The notes: generated from the letters alone by a model not told the origin. 64,000 bases of DNA from Prochlorococcus sp. AG-347-O22 (GCA_003278845.1 QCCX01000002.1:124001-188000); one strand, 5' to 3'; shown: positions 11,879 through 21,810, numbered from the stretch's first letter. Program-made: numbers and translations.

Positions 11879-11958
11879 TTTTTATAGTGCAGTTTTAAGA
11901 GAGTCCATTTTTTGGTAATTACGCATTTTATTTCAATATAATTGAAAAAAAAAATCGT

Positions 11959-13854
11959 ATGTGTGGAATAGTTGCCGTAACTGGATATAAAAAAGCTTTA
12001 CCATTATTAATTAATGGTTTAGAAAAACTTGAATACAGAGGTTATGATTCTGCAGGTATTGCAATAATAAATTCTGAAACAAATTGTATAACTTGTAATA
12101 AAGCAGAAGGAAAACTTAAGAATTTAATATGTAATCTTGATGATCATAATATTCCTGGAACTGTGGGTATAGGTCATACCAGATGGGCAACTCATGGAAA
12201 GCCTGGGGTTAAAAATGCACATCCTCATACCGATAGTTCAGGAAATATAGCAGTTGTTCAAAATGGCATTATTGAAAATTTCCAAGATTTAAAAAATAAA
12301 TTAGAGGAAGAGGGCATTATTTTTAATTCCGATACAGATACTGAGGTAATTCCCCATTTAATTCAAAGAGAGTTAAATACATTAAGTAAACTTAATCTTG
12401 AGAATAATGGGTCAACATTATTAGTAGCTGTGAGAAATGTATTATCGGATTTAGAAGGATCTTATGCTTTAGCAGTTTTATGGTCTGGTGCTCCAACCTC
12501 TTTGGTAGTTGCAAGAAGACAAGCTCCCTTAATTATTGGTTTGGGTGAAGGAGAATTTATTTGTGCTAGTGATACTCCCGCCATTGCAAATTTTACGAAT
12601 ATCATTTTGCCTATGCATGATGAAGAAATAGCTCTGTTGACTCCGCTTGGAATTGAAATATATGACTCAAGTAACGAGAGACAATATCGAAATCCAGTTT
12701 CTTTAACAGTCTCAGAGCAAATAATGGATAAGATGAATTTCAAACACTACATGTTGAAAGAGATTTATGATCAGCCACAGACTGCAAAAAACTGGGTAGA
12801 AAATTATTTAATCAAGAACTTAGATAATGGTCAATATCAAATCAACTATGCATTTGATACGGAGTTTTTTGAATCAATTGAAAGAATTGAAATTATTGCT
12901 TGTGGTACAAGTAAACATGCTGCTATGGTTGGTAGCTTTTTATTAGAACAATTTTCAGGTATCCCTACAAATGTCTTTTATGCAAGCGAATTTCGATATT
13001 CACCACCTCCACTATTGCCAAATACATTAACTATAGGAGTCACTCAATCTGGAGAAACTGCTGATACACTTGCTGCTATAGATATGGAAATAAAAAGACG
13101 TTCTTCAATTGAAAATAAAAAATTTAAACCTAATCTTATCGCAATAACTAATAGAAAAGAGAGTTCCATAGGAAGGCAGGTCTCAAATATAATTGACATT
13201 TGTGCAGGAATAGAAGTTGGAGTTGCAGCAACAAAAACTTTTTTTGCTCAATTACTTTCTTTTTATGGATTAGCCATAAAATTTGCTCAAATTAAAGGTA
13301 ATCAAAGTCCTGATGAAATAGGTAAATTAATAAATGAACTTATAAAACTTCCCCCATTATTGGAAGATCTCTTGGAGAAACATAATAAATCTTCAGAAAA
13401 GCTAGCACATGACTTTTTTAATATCAAAGATGTTATTTTTTTAGGAAGAGGAATAAATTATCCTATTGCTCTCGAAGGCGCGTTAAAACTTAAAGAAATT
13501 AGTTACATCCATGCTGCTGGATATCCTGCTGGTGAAATGAAACATGGTCCAATAGCTTTATTAGATAAAAAAGTACCCGTAATATCTATTGCCTCCCCAG
13601 GTGAGGTTTTTGATAAAGTTATCAGTAACGCTCAAGAAGCAAAAGCTAGAGATTCATATTTGATTGGGATTGCTCCTGAATGTAATGGAACAGAAATCTT
13701 TGATTATTTAATGAAAGTTCCTACCTCTAATGAATGGATATCGCCTCTACTTAATATATTGCCTTTACAATTATTGAGCTATCATATCGCAGCTCATAAG
13801 GGACTTGATGTGGATCAACCAAGAAATTTAGCTAAAAGTGTAACTGTTGAATAA
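11959..13854 (+). CDS. glmS: Glutamine-fructose-6-phosphate aminotransferase
   Basis: First enzyme of UDP-GlcNAc synthesis for peptidoglycan and lipopolysaccharide. The N-terminal glutaminase domain starts MCGIVAVTGY with the nucleophilic Cys2 and has GYDSAGIA and GHTRWATHG. Two SIS sugar-isomerase domains follow (about residues 310-450 and 480-620), with CGTSKHAA and TQSGETADT. The terminal NLAKSVTVE is conserved. Length 631 is slightly long. No glmS ribozyme is visible in the 80-base leader. Confidence 0.98.
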   Translation: MCGIVAVTGYKKALPLLINGLEKLEYRGYDSAGIAIINSETNCITCNKAEGKLKNLICNLDDHNIPGTVGIGHTRWATHGKPGVKNAHPHTDSSGNIAVVQNGIIENFQDLKNKLEEEGIIFNSDTDTEVIPHLIQRELNTLSKLNLENNGSTLLVAVRNVLSDLEGSYALAVLWSGAPTSLVVARRQAPLIIGLGEGEFICASDTPAIANFTNIILPMHDEEIALLTPLGIEIYDSSNERQYRNPVSLTVSEQIMDKMNFKHYMLKEIYDQPQTAKNWVENYLIKNLDNGQYQINYAFDTEFFESIERIEIIACGTSKHAAMVGSFLLEQFSGIPTNVFYASEFRYSPPPLLPNTLTIGVTQSGETADTLAAIDMEIKRRSSIENKKFKPNLIAITNRKESSIGRQVSNIIDICAGIEVGVAATKTFFAQLLSFYGLAIKFAQIKGNQSPDEIGKLINELIKLPPLLEDLLEKHNKSSEKLAHDFFNIKDVIFLGRGINYPIALEGALKLKEISYIHAAGYPAGEMKHGPIALLDKKVPVISIASPGEVFDKVISNAQEAKARDSYLIGIAPECNGTEIFDYLMKVPTSNEWISPLLNILPLQLLSYHIAAHKGLDVDQPRNLAKSVTVE

Positions 13855-13884
13855 TTAGTTTCTTAAAAATTTTTATTTTTTTAT

Positions 13885-14424
13885 TTATAGCTCTAAAAGT
13901 CCATTTGGAGGATCGATAATTAGAAAATTATTTTTTATATCTACTAATGGGACTATTTCTTTAACAAATGGTATGAGAACTTTTTTTTGATTGTTAGATA
14001 GTTCAATAACAAGTAAATTATTTTTCTCATTTTCTAAATTGATAACTTTCCCAATTTTTTGTAATTCATCATTTTTTAAAGTCTTTACCTCGAGATTGAC
14101 AAGTTCTAATAAGTGGAATTCTTCCTTTTTTAATTTGGGTAGTGTGTCGGCTTTTACAAGAATTTTAAAATTTTTCAATTTTTCTGCATGATTTCTTGTA
14201 TTTATTCCTTGGAACTTAACTATGAAAGTTTCTTTGCCAGGCTGTTTGAAACCAGATATAAGTTCTATTTTTGAAGGAGGTTCATTTTCTTGTTGCAACC
14301 ATCTAATTCCCGGTTTTAAAAATCTTTCTTCAAAATCACTTAGAGATTTAACCTTTACCTGTCCATTAATTCCATGACATGATGTTATTAATCCAACAGT
14401 CAACCATTCATTTTTATTTATCAT
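13885..14424 (-). CDS. rimM: 16S rRNA processing protein RimM
   Basis: Ribosome maturation factor for the 30S head. The N-terminal beta-barrel opens with [20 protein letters not shown], and a PRC-barrel domain follows ([38 protein letters not shown] at the end). Length 179 is typical. It is divergent from ndhS with only 24 bases between ATGs, and convergent with glmS. Confidence 0.94.
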   Translation of the reverse strand: MINKNEWLTVGLITSCHGINGQVKVKSLSDFEERFLKPGIRWLQQENEPPSKIELISGFKQPGKETFIVKFQGINTRNHAEKLKNFKILVKADTLPKLKKEEFHLLELVNLEVKTLKNDELQKIGKVINLENEKNNLLVIELSNNQKKVLIPFVKEIVPLVDIKNNFLIIDPPNGLLEL

Positions 14425-14448
14425 ATATTGTATAAAGAAGAGTATTTT

Positions 14449-14634
14449 ATGGAATTATCTACTAAACCCATACTCCCTGGATCTTTTGTTGTTGTGAAAG
14501 ACACCAATTCCATTTATAGGGGATATAAAGGGTTTGTACAAAGAGTTACGAAAAAAAGAGCAGCGGTTCTATTTGAAGGAGGGAATTGGGATAAACTCAT
14601 AACTTTTCAGCTAACCAATTTAGAAATAGTATAA
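14449..14634 (+). CDS. ndhS: NDH-1 ferredoxin-docking subunit NdhS homologue
   Basis: Small SH3-like protein (61 residues) with the wording of the cyanobacterial/chloroplast NdhS (CRR31, DUF3252) family: [35 protein letters not shown] in two adjacent parts, and NWDKLITF. NdhS helps ferredoxin dock to the photosynthetic NDH-1 complex, which also contains NdhN encoded elsewhere in this window. I chose the ATG at 14449, which has an AAAGAAGAG purine tract about 6-9 bases upstream, rather than a TTG at 14428. Identification is from family recognition without a search. Confidence 0.75.
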   Translation: MELSTKPILPGSFVVVKDTNSIYRGYKGFVQRVTKKRAAVLFEGGNWDKLITFQLTNLEIV

Positions 14635-14637
14635 AAA

Positions 14638-15387
14638 TTAGATTTTACCTATAGTAATAAATTTTTCTATCAAAACTCTAGCTGCATTTGTTTCTGCTTG
14701 TTTATGGGACTTGCCGAATGCAGATGATTCTTTTAATCCTGCGATGAATATATTGCAAGAAAATCTTTTAGGATCTCCATTTTTCTTTGAAACTTCAATT
14801 ATTTTATAGACTGGCAAATCTAAACCTTTACTTTGACACCACTCTTGCAATACTGTTTTGGATTTGAATTTATATGGAGCTTTTAAAAATATTTCTGAAT
14901 CCTCCTCCCAAATATCATCTAACCAAAGATTTACTTCCTGAATAGAATTAAAGCACTTGTAAACTGCACCGATTAAAGCTTCTGTAGCTTCACCAACAAT
15001 AGTGTTTTTTGAATTTTCATCACCAAGAGCTTTGGGTCCTTTAATTATTAATTTATCTATATCAATTTTTTCCCCTAATTTAGTTAACCACTCATCACTT
15101 ACAATTTGTGCTCTTAGCTCTGATCTTTCTCCTACACTCATTTGAGGATATTTTTTTTCAATAAAATTAGAAGCCGCTAATCTGAGGACTGCATCTCCGA
15201 AAAATTCAAGTTTTTCATAATTTAATATTTTGTCCTCCGAGGAGTGGATAAATGCTTGATTAAAATCTTGAATAATTGAAATATTTTCAGTTCTAATTAT
15301 TTCAGAAAATCTTTTTGATTTAATATTTAAAGACTTTAAAAAGGTAGTTATTTGATTAATTCTCTTTGCGTTAATTATATTTGTCAT
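14638..15387 (-). CDS. rnc: Ribonuclease III
   Basis: Double-strand-specific endoribonuclease for rRNA and mRNA processing. The catalytic signature YEKLEFFGDAVLRL sits at residues 58-71, a second acidic site is in TIVGEATEALIGAVY, and a dsRNA-binding domain occupies about residues 175-245 (VLQEWCQSKG; GKSHKQAETNAARVLIEK). Length 249. It lies immediately downstream of the RNase P RNA gene on the same strand, pairing two RNA-processing activities, although co-transcription is only a guess. Confidence 0.96.
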   Translation of the reverse strand: MTNIINAKRINQITTFLKSLNIKSKRFSEIIRTENISIIQDFNQAFIHSSEDKILNYEKLEFFGDAVLRLAASNFIEKKYPQMSVGERSELRAQIVSDEWLTKLGEKIDIDKLIIKGPKALGDENSKNTIVGEATEALIGAVYKCFNSIQEVNLWLDDIWEEDSEIFLKAPYKFKSKTVLQEWCQSKGLDLPVYKIIEVSKKNGDPKRFSCNIFIAGLKESSAFGKSHKQAETNAARVLIEKFITIGKI

Positions 15388-15412
15388 CTGATTTGAATAA
15401 TCACAACAATTA

Positions 15413-15791
15413 GAAAGCAGGTCATAAGCCGGGTTCTGTTCATCTTAGTTAATAAGATGGGCAATCATCTATCTAGGACTGGAATTACTTCACAGTCTCA
15501 AGCGGCGCTTAAAAGTAGATCGTGTAATGGTCATAAATCTACTAAGCCTTGCTCCCAGCCGGGGTTTACCTAGCCAACACTTCTCAATGTTGCTGGTGCG
15601 CTCTTACCACACCCTTGCACCCTTGCCATACATAAAGTATTAGGCGGTATGTTTCTGTGGCACTATCCTCACGGTTGCCCGCACTGGGAATTACCCAGCA
15701 AGCCTGACCATATGGGAGCCCGGACTTTCCTCAAGAAAGTTTTATTTTGTTTCCAAAATAAAACTTTCTTGCGATTGCCTCTCCTGCTTTC
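15413..15791 (-). ncRNA. rnpB: RNase P RNA, bacterial type A
   Basis: Read on the minus strand, the RNA starts GAAAGCAGG (15791-15783) and ends CCTGCTTTC (15421-15413), a perfect 9-bp P1. The conserved GAGGAAAGTCCGGGCTCC (P4/J3-4) and the terminal ACCCGGCTTAT are present. P3 is an unusually long perfect helix of 18 bp with a four-base loop (15732-15771). It is the catalytic RNA that trims tRNA 5' ends; the total of about 380 nt fits cyanobacteria. Ends are set from the P1 helix. Confidence 0.96.
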
Positions 15792-15829
15792 ATTTAGCAT
15801 AATGCTTAATACTCCAAAAATCATCTATT

Positions 15830-15903
<74 letters not shown>

Positions 15904-15981
15904 TAAAAATAAAAAACTATATGTAGTATGTGTGCAAACTTGCTACTCTCTAGCTAGCGTATAGTTAGTAGTAAATCTTTT

Positions 15982-16314
15982 ATGGCTAAGTTGCATGATA
16001 TGCGTTTAAAGCTCTTAATTCAACAAGAGCATGAACGCATTTCTAAATCCCAACCTAATGATTTAGATCTTTCAATAGTTCAAGCAAGATGCTTGTGCTG
16101 GCTTGCTCTTTTGGCGGAAGCTCACGAAGATCAAGCAAATGATGCAGAAAAAAGAGGCGATGCTGAGCAAGCAATGGGATGGTTTGCTGATTCTATGAGA
16201 CTAAGAGATGTTATTAATTTGGTCACTAGTATTGAGATACCTTTACCAGATAGTCCAGATTCACTTGATGAAAATGACGAATTATTGGATGGCCCTACAA
16301 TTTTGCCAAAATAG
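15982..16314 (+). CDS. Conserved cyanobacterial hypothetical protein, 110 residues
   Basis: Helical, acidic protein with no signal peptide or membrane segment. The central segment DLSIVQARCLCWLALLAEAHE followed by DAEKRGDAEQAMGWFADSMRLRD looks like a pair of amphipathic helices, similar in feel to a single TPR unit. A proline/aspartate-rich tail follows. ATG start 78 bases after tRNA-Arg. Unknown function; the next gene on the strand is also an orphan. Confidence 0.78.
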   Translation: MAKLHDMRLKLLIQQEHERISKSQPNDLDLSIVQARCLCWLALLAEAHEDQANDAEKRGDAEQAMGWFADSMRLRDVINLVTSIEIPLPDSPDSLDENDELLDGPTILPK

Positions 16315-16345
16315 TGAGATGATATAAGCAGAATTACTTTTTCTT

Positions 16346-16801
16346 TTGACTGAAGAACCATGTCAATGCTCAGATTGTCAGAGATTTTATAAAGAGCATG
16401 ATCGTCTAATTAGAGAATTTCCTACTTTTAAGCAGCAACAAGAACTGAATTGGGCATCTATTCAATCTTTCAGAACGCTTTGTACTAAGGTTACTGATGA
16501 TTTGCAGAGAGAATTATCTGAAAGAGAATCAAATGAAGATGCCATTCCACAAGAAACACATATTTCTGATAAAGAAATTACTGAAGCTTTAGATGAACTT
16601 GAAAGTGTAAATGCCTATTTATATTCAATTGAGGCATTAATGGAAAGAATATTTGATACAAAAATTTCAAACAATATCGAATCAAAATTTAAAGAAATTG
16701 CAAATGAATTAGCCCCAGACCCATTAAATATGGATCGATTAATTTTGAATAGATTATTTCATCAAACCCCAGATTCACCGGATAAGAAAAATATTAATTA
16801 G
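16346..16801 (+). CDS. Conserved hypothetical protein with N-terminal CxCxxC motif
   Basis: 151 residues from a TTG start (TTG ACT GAA GAA). The N-terminus carries CQCSDCQRFYKEHDRL, a cluster of three cysteines that could bind zinc or an iron-sulfur cluster (inference), followed by a long charged, probably coiled-coil region and a C-terminal helix. No enzymatic motif seen. It is 31 bases downstream of the previous orphan, and its 3' end overlaps the convergent glgP by 8 bases. Confidence 0.75.
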   Translation: MTEEPCQCSDCQRFYKEHDRLIREFPTFKQQQELNWASIQSFRTLCTKVTDDLQRELSERESNEDAIPQETHISDKEITEALDELESVNAYLYSIEALMERIFDTKISNNIESKFKEIANELAPDPLNMDRLILNRLFHQTPDSPDKKNIN

Positions 16802-19358
16802 TTAATTCTTCGACGTCGCAAGTAATTTCTACAGGCATTGGAGATACTTTCCAGATAGATTTACAGTACTCTCTAATAGATCTATCTGAAGAGAAATATC
16901 CTGATCTAGCAGTATTTAATAATGCCATTTTATTCCAAGATTTTTTATTATTCCAGAATTCACTGACGACATCCTGTTTATTTAAGTAATCTTCAAAGTC
17001 AGCCATAACAAAAAATGGATCATGTCCTGTAAGGCTATTTAATAAAGGTTTAAATAATTCTTTATCCCCATTACTAAAGTGGCCAATTTTAATTAGGCGT
17101 ATAACCTCTTCGAGCTCTGGACATTGATCAATAAAAGTTTTGGGAGAATAGTTATTATTTTTTAAATCCATAATTTCGCTTTCTGTTTTACCAAAAAGAA
17201 AGAAATTCTCTTTTTTCACAAGATCTCTCAATTCCACATTCGCTCCGTCTAAGGTTCCAATTGTTAAGGCTCCATTCATGGCGAACTTCATATTTCCAGT
17301 TCCAGATGCTTCTTTTCCAGCAGTTGAGATTTGTTCTGAAAGATCCGTTGCGGGATAAACTATTTCACCAAGTTTAACGTTATAGTCTGGTAGAAAAACA
17401 ACTCTTAATAAACCATCCATATCTGGATCAGAATTAACTACATCAGCAATACCATTTATGAATCTAATCATCAGTTTTGCCATAAAGTAACCTGGCGCAG
17501 CTTTACCTCCGAATATTATTGTTCTTGGTACTTCATACTTGTTTGTACCATTTTTGATTCTTAAGTATTGGGCAATAATTTGAAGGGCGTTTAAATGTTG
17601 CCTTTTATATTGATGAATTCTTTTTACTTGAACATCAAATAAACTTGATGGATCTACAAGTATTCCAGTTTTTGAATGGATAAAGCTTGATAATTTTCTT
17701 TTACCATTGAGTTTAGTTTCCTCAAATTTTTGCAAAAAGTTGTTGTCATCTTTTTTCTCTTCTAATTTTTTAAGAAGTTCCATATTTGTTATCCAGTTTG
17801 GACCAACTTCTTCTTCTAAAAGGTTCGATAGTGATGGATTAGATAGGGCAACCCATCTCCTTGGAGTAACTCCATTAGTAACATTTGTAAATTTTTCAGG
17901 CCACAGAGCTGCGAATTCAGGCAGAAGTTGTCTTTTTATTAGATCTGAGTGGAGAGCTGCAACACCATTTATATGATGTGCTCCAATTGTAGCCAAGTGG
18001 GCCATCCTGACTGATTTGGAACCTTCTTCATCAATTATTGAGAGTTTTTGAAGGATTTTGTCATCACCAGGATAACGTAGTCTTAATTGCTGCAGAAATC
18101 TCCAATTAATTTCATAAATAATTTCTAGATGACGGGGCAGAAGATCACTAAATAAACCTAAATCCCATTTTTCTAAAGCTTCTGGTAGTAATGTATGGTT
18201 TGTATAAGCAACTGAAGAGGTTGTTATGTTCCAAGCTTTATCCCAACCTATTTGATATTGGTCAATAAGAAGTCTCATCAATTCTGCAACTGCAATAGCA
18301 GGATGGGTATCATTCAATTGGACTGTCCAATGTTTAGGGAATTCTGTTATTGCTATTGATCTTTTTTCAAGGCTTCTCAACATATCCTGAAGAGAACAAC
18401 TTACAAAAAAGTGTTGTTGTTTTAGTCTTAATCTCCTGCCTTCATCAGTTCCATCATTTGGATATAGAACTTTTGAAAGAGTTTCAGAGGCAACTTTTTC
18501 TTCTACTGCTCCATAGTAATCACCAATATTGAAAGCATAAAAGTCAAAACTTTCTGTTGCATCAGCTCTCCATAATCTTAATCTGTCACATGTATTTACC
18601 CTGTATCCTAAGACTGGAACATCATGAGGGACACCTATTGCATGTTCAGAAGGTATCCATCTTGATCTGTAGTTTCCTTTATCGTCTCTATAACTTTCAG
18701 TTCTTCCTCCAAAGCCAACAAAACATGATTCATCAGGTTGTGGAAGTTCCCAAGGCCATCCACCTTTTAACCATTTATCAGTAACTTCAACTTGCCAACC
18801 ATCTCTGATTAATTGATTGAATATGCCGAATTCGTAGCGAATGCCATAACCAACTGCTGGTACTTGTAGAGACGCTAATGATTCCATGTAACATGCAGCA
18901 AGTCTACCTAGACCACCATTACCTAATCCGGGTTCTTCTTCTACTTCGAGTATTGTTGATAAAGATTCAATACCAAATCTTTTTAATGCATCTTCGGCTT
19001 CTTGAGTTATGCCAAGATTGAGGAGGTTATTACTTAATTGAGGACCTATTAAAAATTCTGCCGATAAGTAAGCTACAGTTTTTTGTGGTTTTTTTCTTAT
19101 AACCTCTTGGCTGGCTAAATATCTTGTCATTAGCCTATCTTTAACTGCGTAACTCAAAGCCATGTATAAGTCGTGAGGACTTGCAGAGGTTGCTAGCTTT
19201 CCAAGGGTGTAGAAAAGATGGGCTGTCATTCCTTGAAAAACAGCATCTGAATCCATGCCAGCTTTCTCAGGATCTAAATAGCAGCCAGGTGTAGGCAAGC
19301 GAAGATCAAAGGGTTCGTTGGAATTCATTGGATTAGCCATATAACAGACAATAGCCAT
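16794..19358 (-). CDS. glgP: Glycogen phosphorylase
   Basis: Releases glucose-1-phosphate from glycogen, the night-time carbon store. The pyridoxal-phosphate segment KEASGTGNMKFAMNGALTIG lies near residues 685-705, followed by TLDGANVELRD; glycogen-phosphorylase signatures EVEEEPGLGNGGLGRLAAC and NVTNGVTPRRW are also clear. Length is 854 if the ATG at 19358 is used; in-frame ATGs at 19340 and 19328 give 848 or 844 residues, and no ribosome-binding site decides between them. Divergent from the antiporter gene. Confidence 0.96.
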   Translation of the reverse strand: MAIVCYMANPMNSNEPFDLRLPTPGCYLDPEKAGMDSDAVFQGMTAHLFYTLGKLATSASPHDLYMALSYAVKDRLMTRYLASQEVIRKKPQKTVAYLSAEFLIGPQLSNNLLNLGITQEAEDALKRFGIESLSTILEVEEEPGLGNGGLGRLAACYMESLASLQVPAVGYGIRYEFGIFNQLIRDGWQVEVTDKWLKGGWPWELPQPDESCFVGFGGRTESYRDDKGNYRSRWIPSEHAIGVPHDVPVLGYRVNTCDRLRLWRADATESFDFYAFNIGDYYGAVEEKVASETLSKVLYPNDGTDEGRRLRLKQQHFFVSCSLQDMLRSLEKRSIAITEFPKHWTVQLNDTHPAIAVAELMRLLIDQYQIGWDKAWNITTSSVAYTNHTLLPEALEKWDLGLFSDLLPRHLEIIYEINWRFLQQLRLRYPGDDKILQKLSIIDEEGSKSVRMAHLATIGAHHINGVAALHSDLIKRQLLPEFAALWPEKFTNVTNGVTPRRWVALSNPSLSNLLEEEVGPNWITNMELLKKLEEKKDDNNFLQKFEETKLNGKRKLSSFIHSKTGILVDPSSLFDVQVKRIHQYKRQHLNALQIIAQYLRIKNGTNKYEVPRTIIFGGKAAPGYFMAKLMIRFINGIADVVNSDPDMDGLLRVVFLPDYNVKLGEIVYPATDLSEQISTAGKEASGTGNMKFAMNGALTIGTLDGANVELRDLVKKENFFLFGKTESEIMDLKNNNYSPKTFIDQCPELEEVIRLIKIGHFSNGDKELFKPLLNSLTGHDPFFVMADFEDYLNKQDVVSEFWNNKKSWNKMALLNTARSGYFSSDRSIREYCKSIWKVSPMPVEITCDVEELTN

Positions 19359-19447
19359 TTTTAAGAAAATTTCTTTGTTGTAACTTCAGATCCACACTTG
19401 TTGAGTATTTTTGCTTTTTTCTTACATATTTCTTAAAGTGGGCCCTC

Positions 19448-19482
19448 AATAAACTATCTTCCAATTAGGTAGTTTATTTTTT
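19448..19482 (+). promoter_or_regulatory. Stem-loop with T-run in the antiporter leader
   Basis: AATAAACTA (19448-19456) and TAGTTTATT (19470-19478) form a perfect 9-bp stem around a 13-base loop, followed by TTTT, ending 8 bases before the antiporter ATG. It has the shape of a weak intrinsic terminator or attenuator on the plus strand. The stem has few GC pairs, so chance pairing in AT-rich DNA is possible. Confidence 0.35.
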
Positions 19483-19490
19483 ACACTTAA

Positions 19491-20858
19491 ATGTACTCTT
19501 TACTTGCTGAATTAAGTGCACATGATTTAGAAGTTGCTGAAACGTTGATCGGAGTTATAAGATTTTTATTGATCTTTTTAGCAGCAAGAGCATTAGCAGA
19601 AGTATTAGTAAGATTAAGTTTGCCAACGATTGTAGGTGAGCTTCTTGCAGGGGTTGTAATAGGAGCATCAGGATTCCATTTATTGATACCGCCCTCAGCT
19701 GGAACTGAACTAAATGAGGGACTTGTAAATGTTATTAGTTCATTAGCTTCAATTCCTCCGGAAGCAGTACCAGATGTTTATTTCGAAAGCTTTCCCTCAC
19801 TCCAAGCAGTAGCAACACTTGGTTTATATGCACTGTTATTTTTAACAGGATTAGAAAGTGAGTTAGAGGAATTGGTAGCTGTAGGTGCTCAGGCTTTTAC
19901 TGTTGCTATGGCTGGTGTAATTTTACCTTTTGCCTTCGGAACTCTTGGATTAATGTTTATTTTCCAAGTAGATTTAATACCGGCAGTTTTTGCTGGAGCA
20001 TCTATGACGGCTACAAGTATAGGTATTACTGCAAGTGTTTTCGGTGAATTGGGATATTTGAAAACGAGAGAAGGACAGATTGTTATTGGAGCAGCAGTAC
20101 TAGATGATATTTTGGGAATTGTTATTCTGGCAGTTGTAGTCGCCCTTGCTGCCGGAGGTACTTTGGAAATTGCTCCTATTGTTAAATTAGTTGCAGCAGC
20201 TGTAGTATTTGTTATTGCCGCTATTGCACTAAGTAGAACAGCCGCTCCAGGTTTTGATTGGTTATTAGATAGATTAAAGGCTCCTGGAGCCGTAGTGGTA
20301 GCTTCTTTTGTGATACTTGTATTGTGTTGTTTCGTGGCAACAGCTATTGGATTGGAAGCAGCTCTAGGGGCTTTTGCAGCTGGATTGATTCTTAGTAGTT
20401 CTAAAAATAATCATGCAATACAACAATCCGTTTTACCATTAGTTTCCTTATTCGCAACTATTTTCTTTGTATTAGTTGGGGCTGGAATGGATTTATCAGT
20501 TATCAATCCACTTGATCCAACAAGCAGATCAGCTCTTGTAGTTGCAGGATTTTTATTAGTTGTTGCGATAATTGGAAAAATTGCAGCAGGATGGGTATTT
20601 TCAAGTGATAAGCCTACAAATAGATTAGTTGTAGGCTTAGGTATGATGCCTAGGGGTGAGGTTGGTTTAATTTTCCTTGGGTTAGGAACAAGCGCTAAGT
20701 TATTAACTCCTTCTCTTGAAGCAGCTATTTTATTAATGGTTATTGGAACTACATTTCTTGCACCTGTTCTCTTAAGAATTGTTCTAAAAGATAAGCCCCC
20801 AAATGATGGCAATAAAATTTCAGATGATGTTGCAGCTGATCCTGTGGGTCTTCTTTAA
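19491..20858 (+). CDS. CPA2-family cation/proton antiporter (NhaS3/NapA-like)
   Basis: Integral membrane exchanger, 455 residues, with about 12-13 hydrophobic segments spread over residues 20-430. The sequence has hallmarks of CPA2 antiporters: LPTIVGELLAGVVIGASGF early, the unwound-helix region ASMTATSIGITASVFGE, and the ion-binding pair AVLDDILGIV, where two aspartates replace the ND of CPA1. It resembles the cyanobacterial NhaS3 group, proposed to exchange Na+ or K+ for H+ at the thylakoid or plasma membrane; ion and location are inference. The C-terminus ends in a short soluble tail. Confidence 0.9.
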   Translation: MYSLLAELSAHDLEVAETLIGVIRFLLIFLAARALAEVLVRLSLPTIVGELLAGVVIGASGFHLLIPPSAGTELNEGLVNVISSLASIPPEAVPDVYFESFPSLQAVATLGLYALLFLTGLESELEELVAVGAQAFTVAMAGVILPFAFGTLGLMFIFQVDLIPAVFAGASMTATSIGITASVFGELGYLKTREGQIVIGAAVLDDILGIVILAVVVALAAGGTLEIAPIVKLVAAAVVFVIAAIALSRTAAPGFDWLLDRLKAPGAVVVASFVILVLCCFVATAIGLEAALGAFAAGLILSSSKNNHAIQQSVLPLVSLFATIFFVLVGAGMDLSVINPLDPTSRSALVVAGFLLVVAIIGKIAAGWVFSSDKPTNRLVVGLGMMPRGEVGLIFLGLGTSAKLLTPSLEAAILLMVIGTTFLAPVLLRIVLKDKPPNDGNKISDDVAADPVGLL

Positions 20859-20901
20859 GAAATAAGTTTATTAGAATCAGTAAAGATAATATATTCAATG
20901 A

Positions 20902-21801
20902 ATGGAAAAGTCAGCTCTGATAGATAGTGATGTAAATTATGACTGGAATTTTTTAAATTACCCAATACATACAGTTTCTGCTAAGCCTGAGAATACATCA
21001 AAAGAATGTGCAATTTTATTAATTCATGGTTTCGGGGCCTCTACGGATCATTGGAGATTCAATATCCCTATTTTGAGTAGCAAATATGAAGTTCATGCGA
21101 TGGATCTTCTCGGTTTTGGAAAAAGTCCGAAGCCCCAAGACGTTGAATACTCAGGATCATTATGGAAGGATCAGGTTGTTGCTTATGTACAAGAGAAAAT
21201 AAAAAAACCCACAATTGTTGTTGGAAATTCATTAGGTGGTTATGCAGCATTAGCAGCTGGTGCAGAATTAAATGATCTAAATGCAGGAGTGATATTACTG
21301 AATGCTGCAGGATATTTTAGTGAAGAAAAAAATATCAAAAAGAATATGTTACAAACTTCCATCGAAACAGTTGCCGGAATATTTTTGAAAAATATTGTTC
21401 TTCAACGTTTGATTTTTGAGAATATGAGAAATCCAAAAAATATTAAAAAAACTTTGAATCAAGTTTATGTTGATAAAAAAAATGTTGATGATTTTTTAGT
21501 TGAGTCAATAAGAAAGCCTTCATTAGATTTCGGAGCTTTTAATGTTTTTAGAAGTGTATTTAACCCATCAGGTCCTCAGGGATTGCCGTTGGATAAGCTA
21601 TTCGCAAAACTAAATGCACCATTATTACTTCTTTGGGGAGGAAAAGATCCATGGATGAACACTCCAAAAAAAAGAAATCTATATAAAAAATTTACACCAA
21701 AGAATACAAGAGAAATTATTCTTGATGCAGGACATTGTCCTCATGATGAGATACCTGAATTAGTTAATCAGCATATTTTGGATTGGGTTGATTCTCTCTA
21801 A
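20902..21801 (+). CDS. Alpha/beta-fold hydrolase
   Basis: 299-residue single-domain hydrolase. Oxyanion-hole segment LLIHGFGASTDHWR, nucleophile elbow VVGNSLGGYAAL near residue 108, acidic residue in LLWGGKDPWMNT, and the catalytic histidine in LDAGHCPHDEIPE are all in order, so it should be active. Substrate unknown; the family includes esterases, dehalogenases and chlorophyll-related hydrolases. An ATG at 20898 is out of frame; the in-frame ATG is 20902. It precedes the mutarotase-like gene by 9 bases. Confidence 0.9.
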   Translation: MEKSALIDSDVNYDWNFLNYPIHTVSAKPENTSKECAILLIHGFGASTDHWRFNIPILSSKYEVHAMDLLGFGKSPKPQDVEYSGSLWKDQVVAYVQEKIKKPTIVVGNSLGGYAALAAGAELNDLNAGVILLNAAGYFSEEKNIKKNMLQTSIETVAGIFLKNIVLQRLIFENMRNPKNIKKTLNQVYVDKKNVDDFLVESIRKPSLDFGAFNVFRSVFNPSGPQGLPLDKLFAKLNAPLLLLWGGKDPWMNTPKKRNLYKKFTPKNTREIILDAGHCPHDEIPELVNQHILDWVDSL

Positions 21802-21810
21802 GTAACAGTT

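Noticed and set aside
11931..11947. TTTCAAT-ATA-ATTGAAA hairpin before glmS
   Set aside because: Short, nearly all AT, followed by A rather than T on the plus strand; not distinguishable from chance.
20411..20812. 133-codon frame antisense to the antiporter
   Set aside because: Shadow of the repetitive hydrophobic coding sequence; no support.
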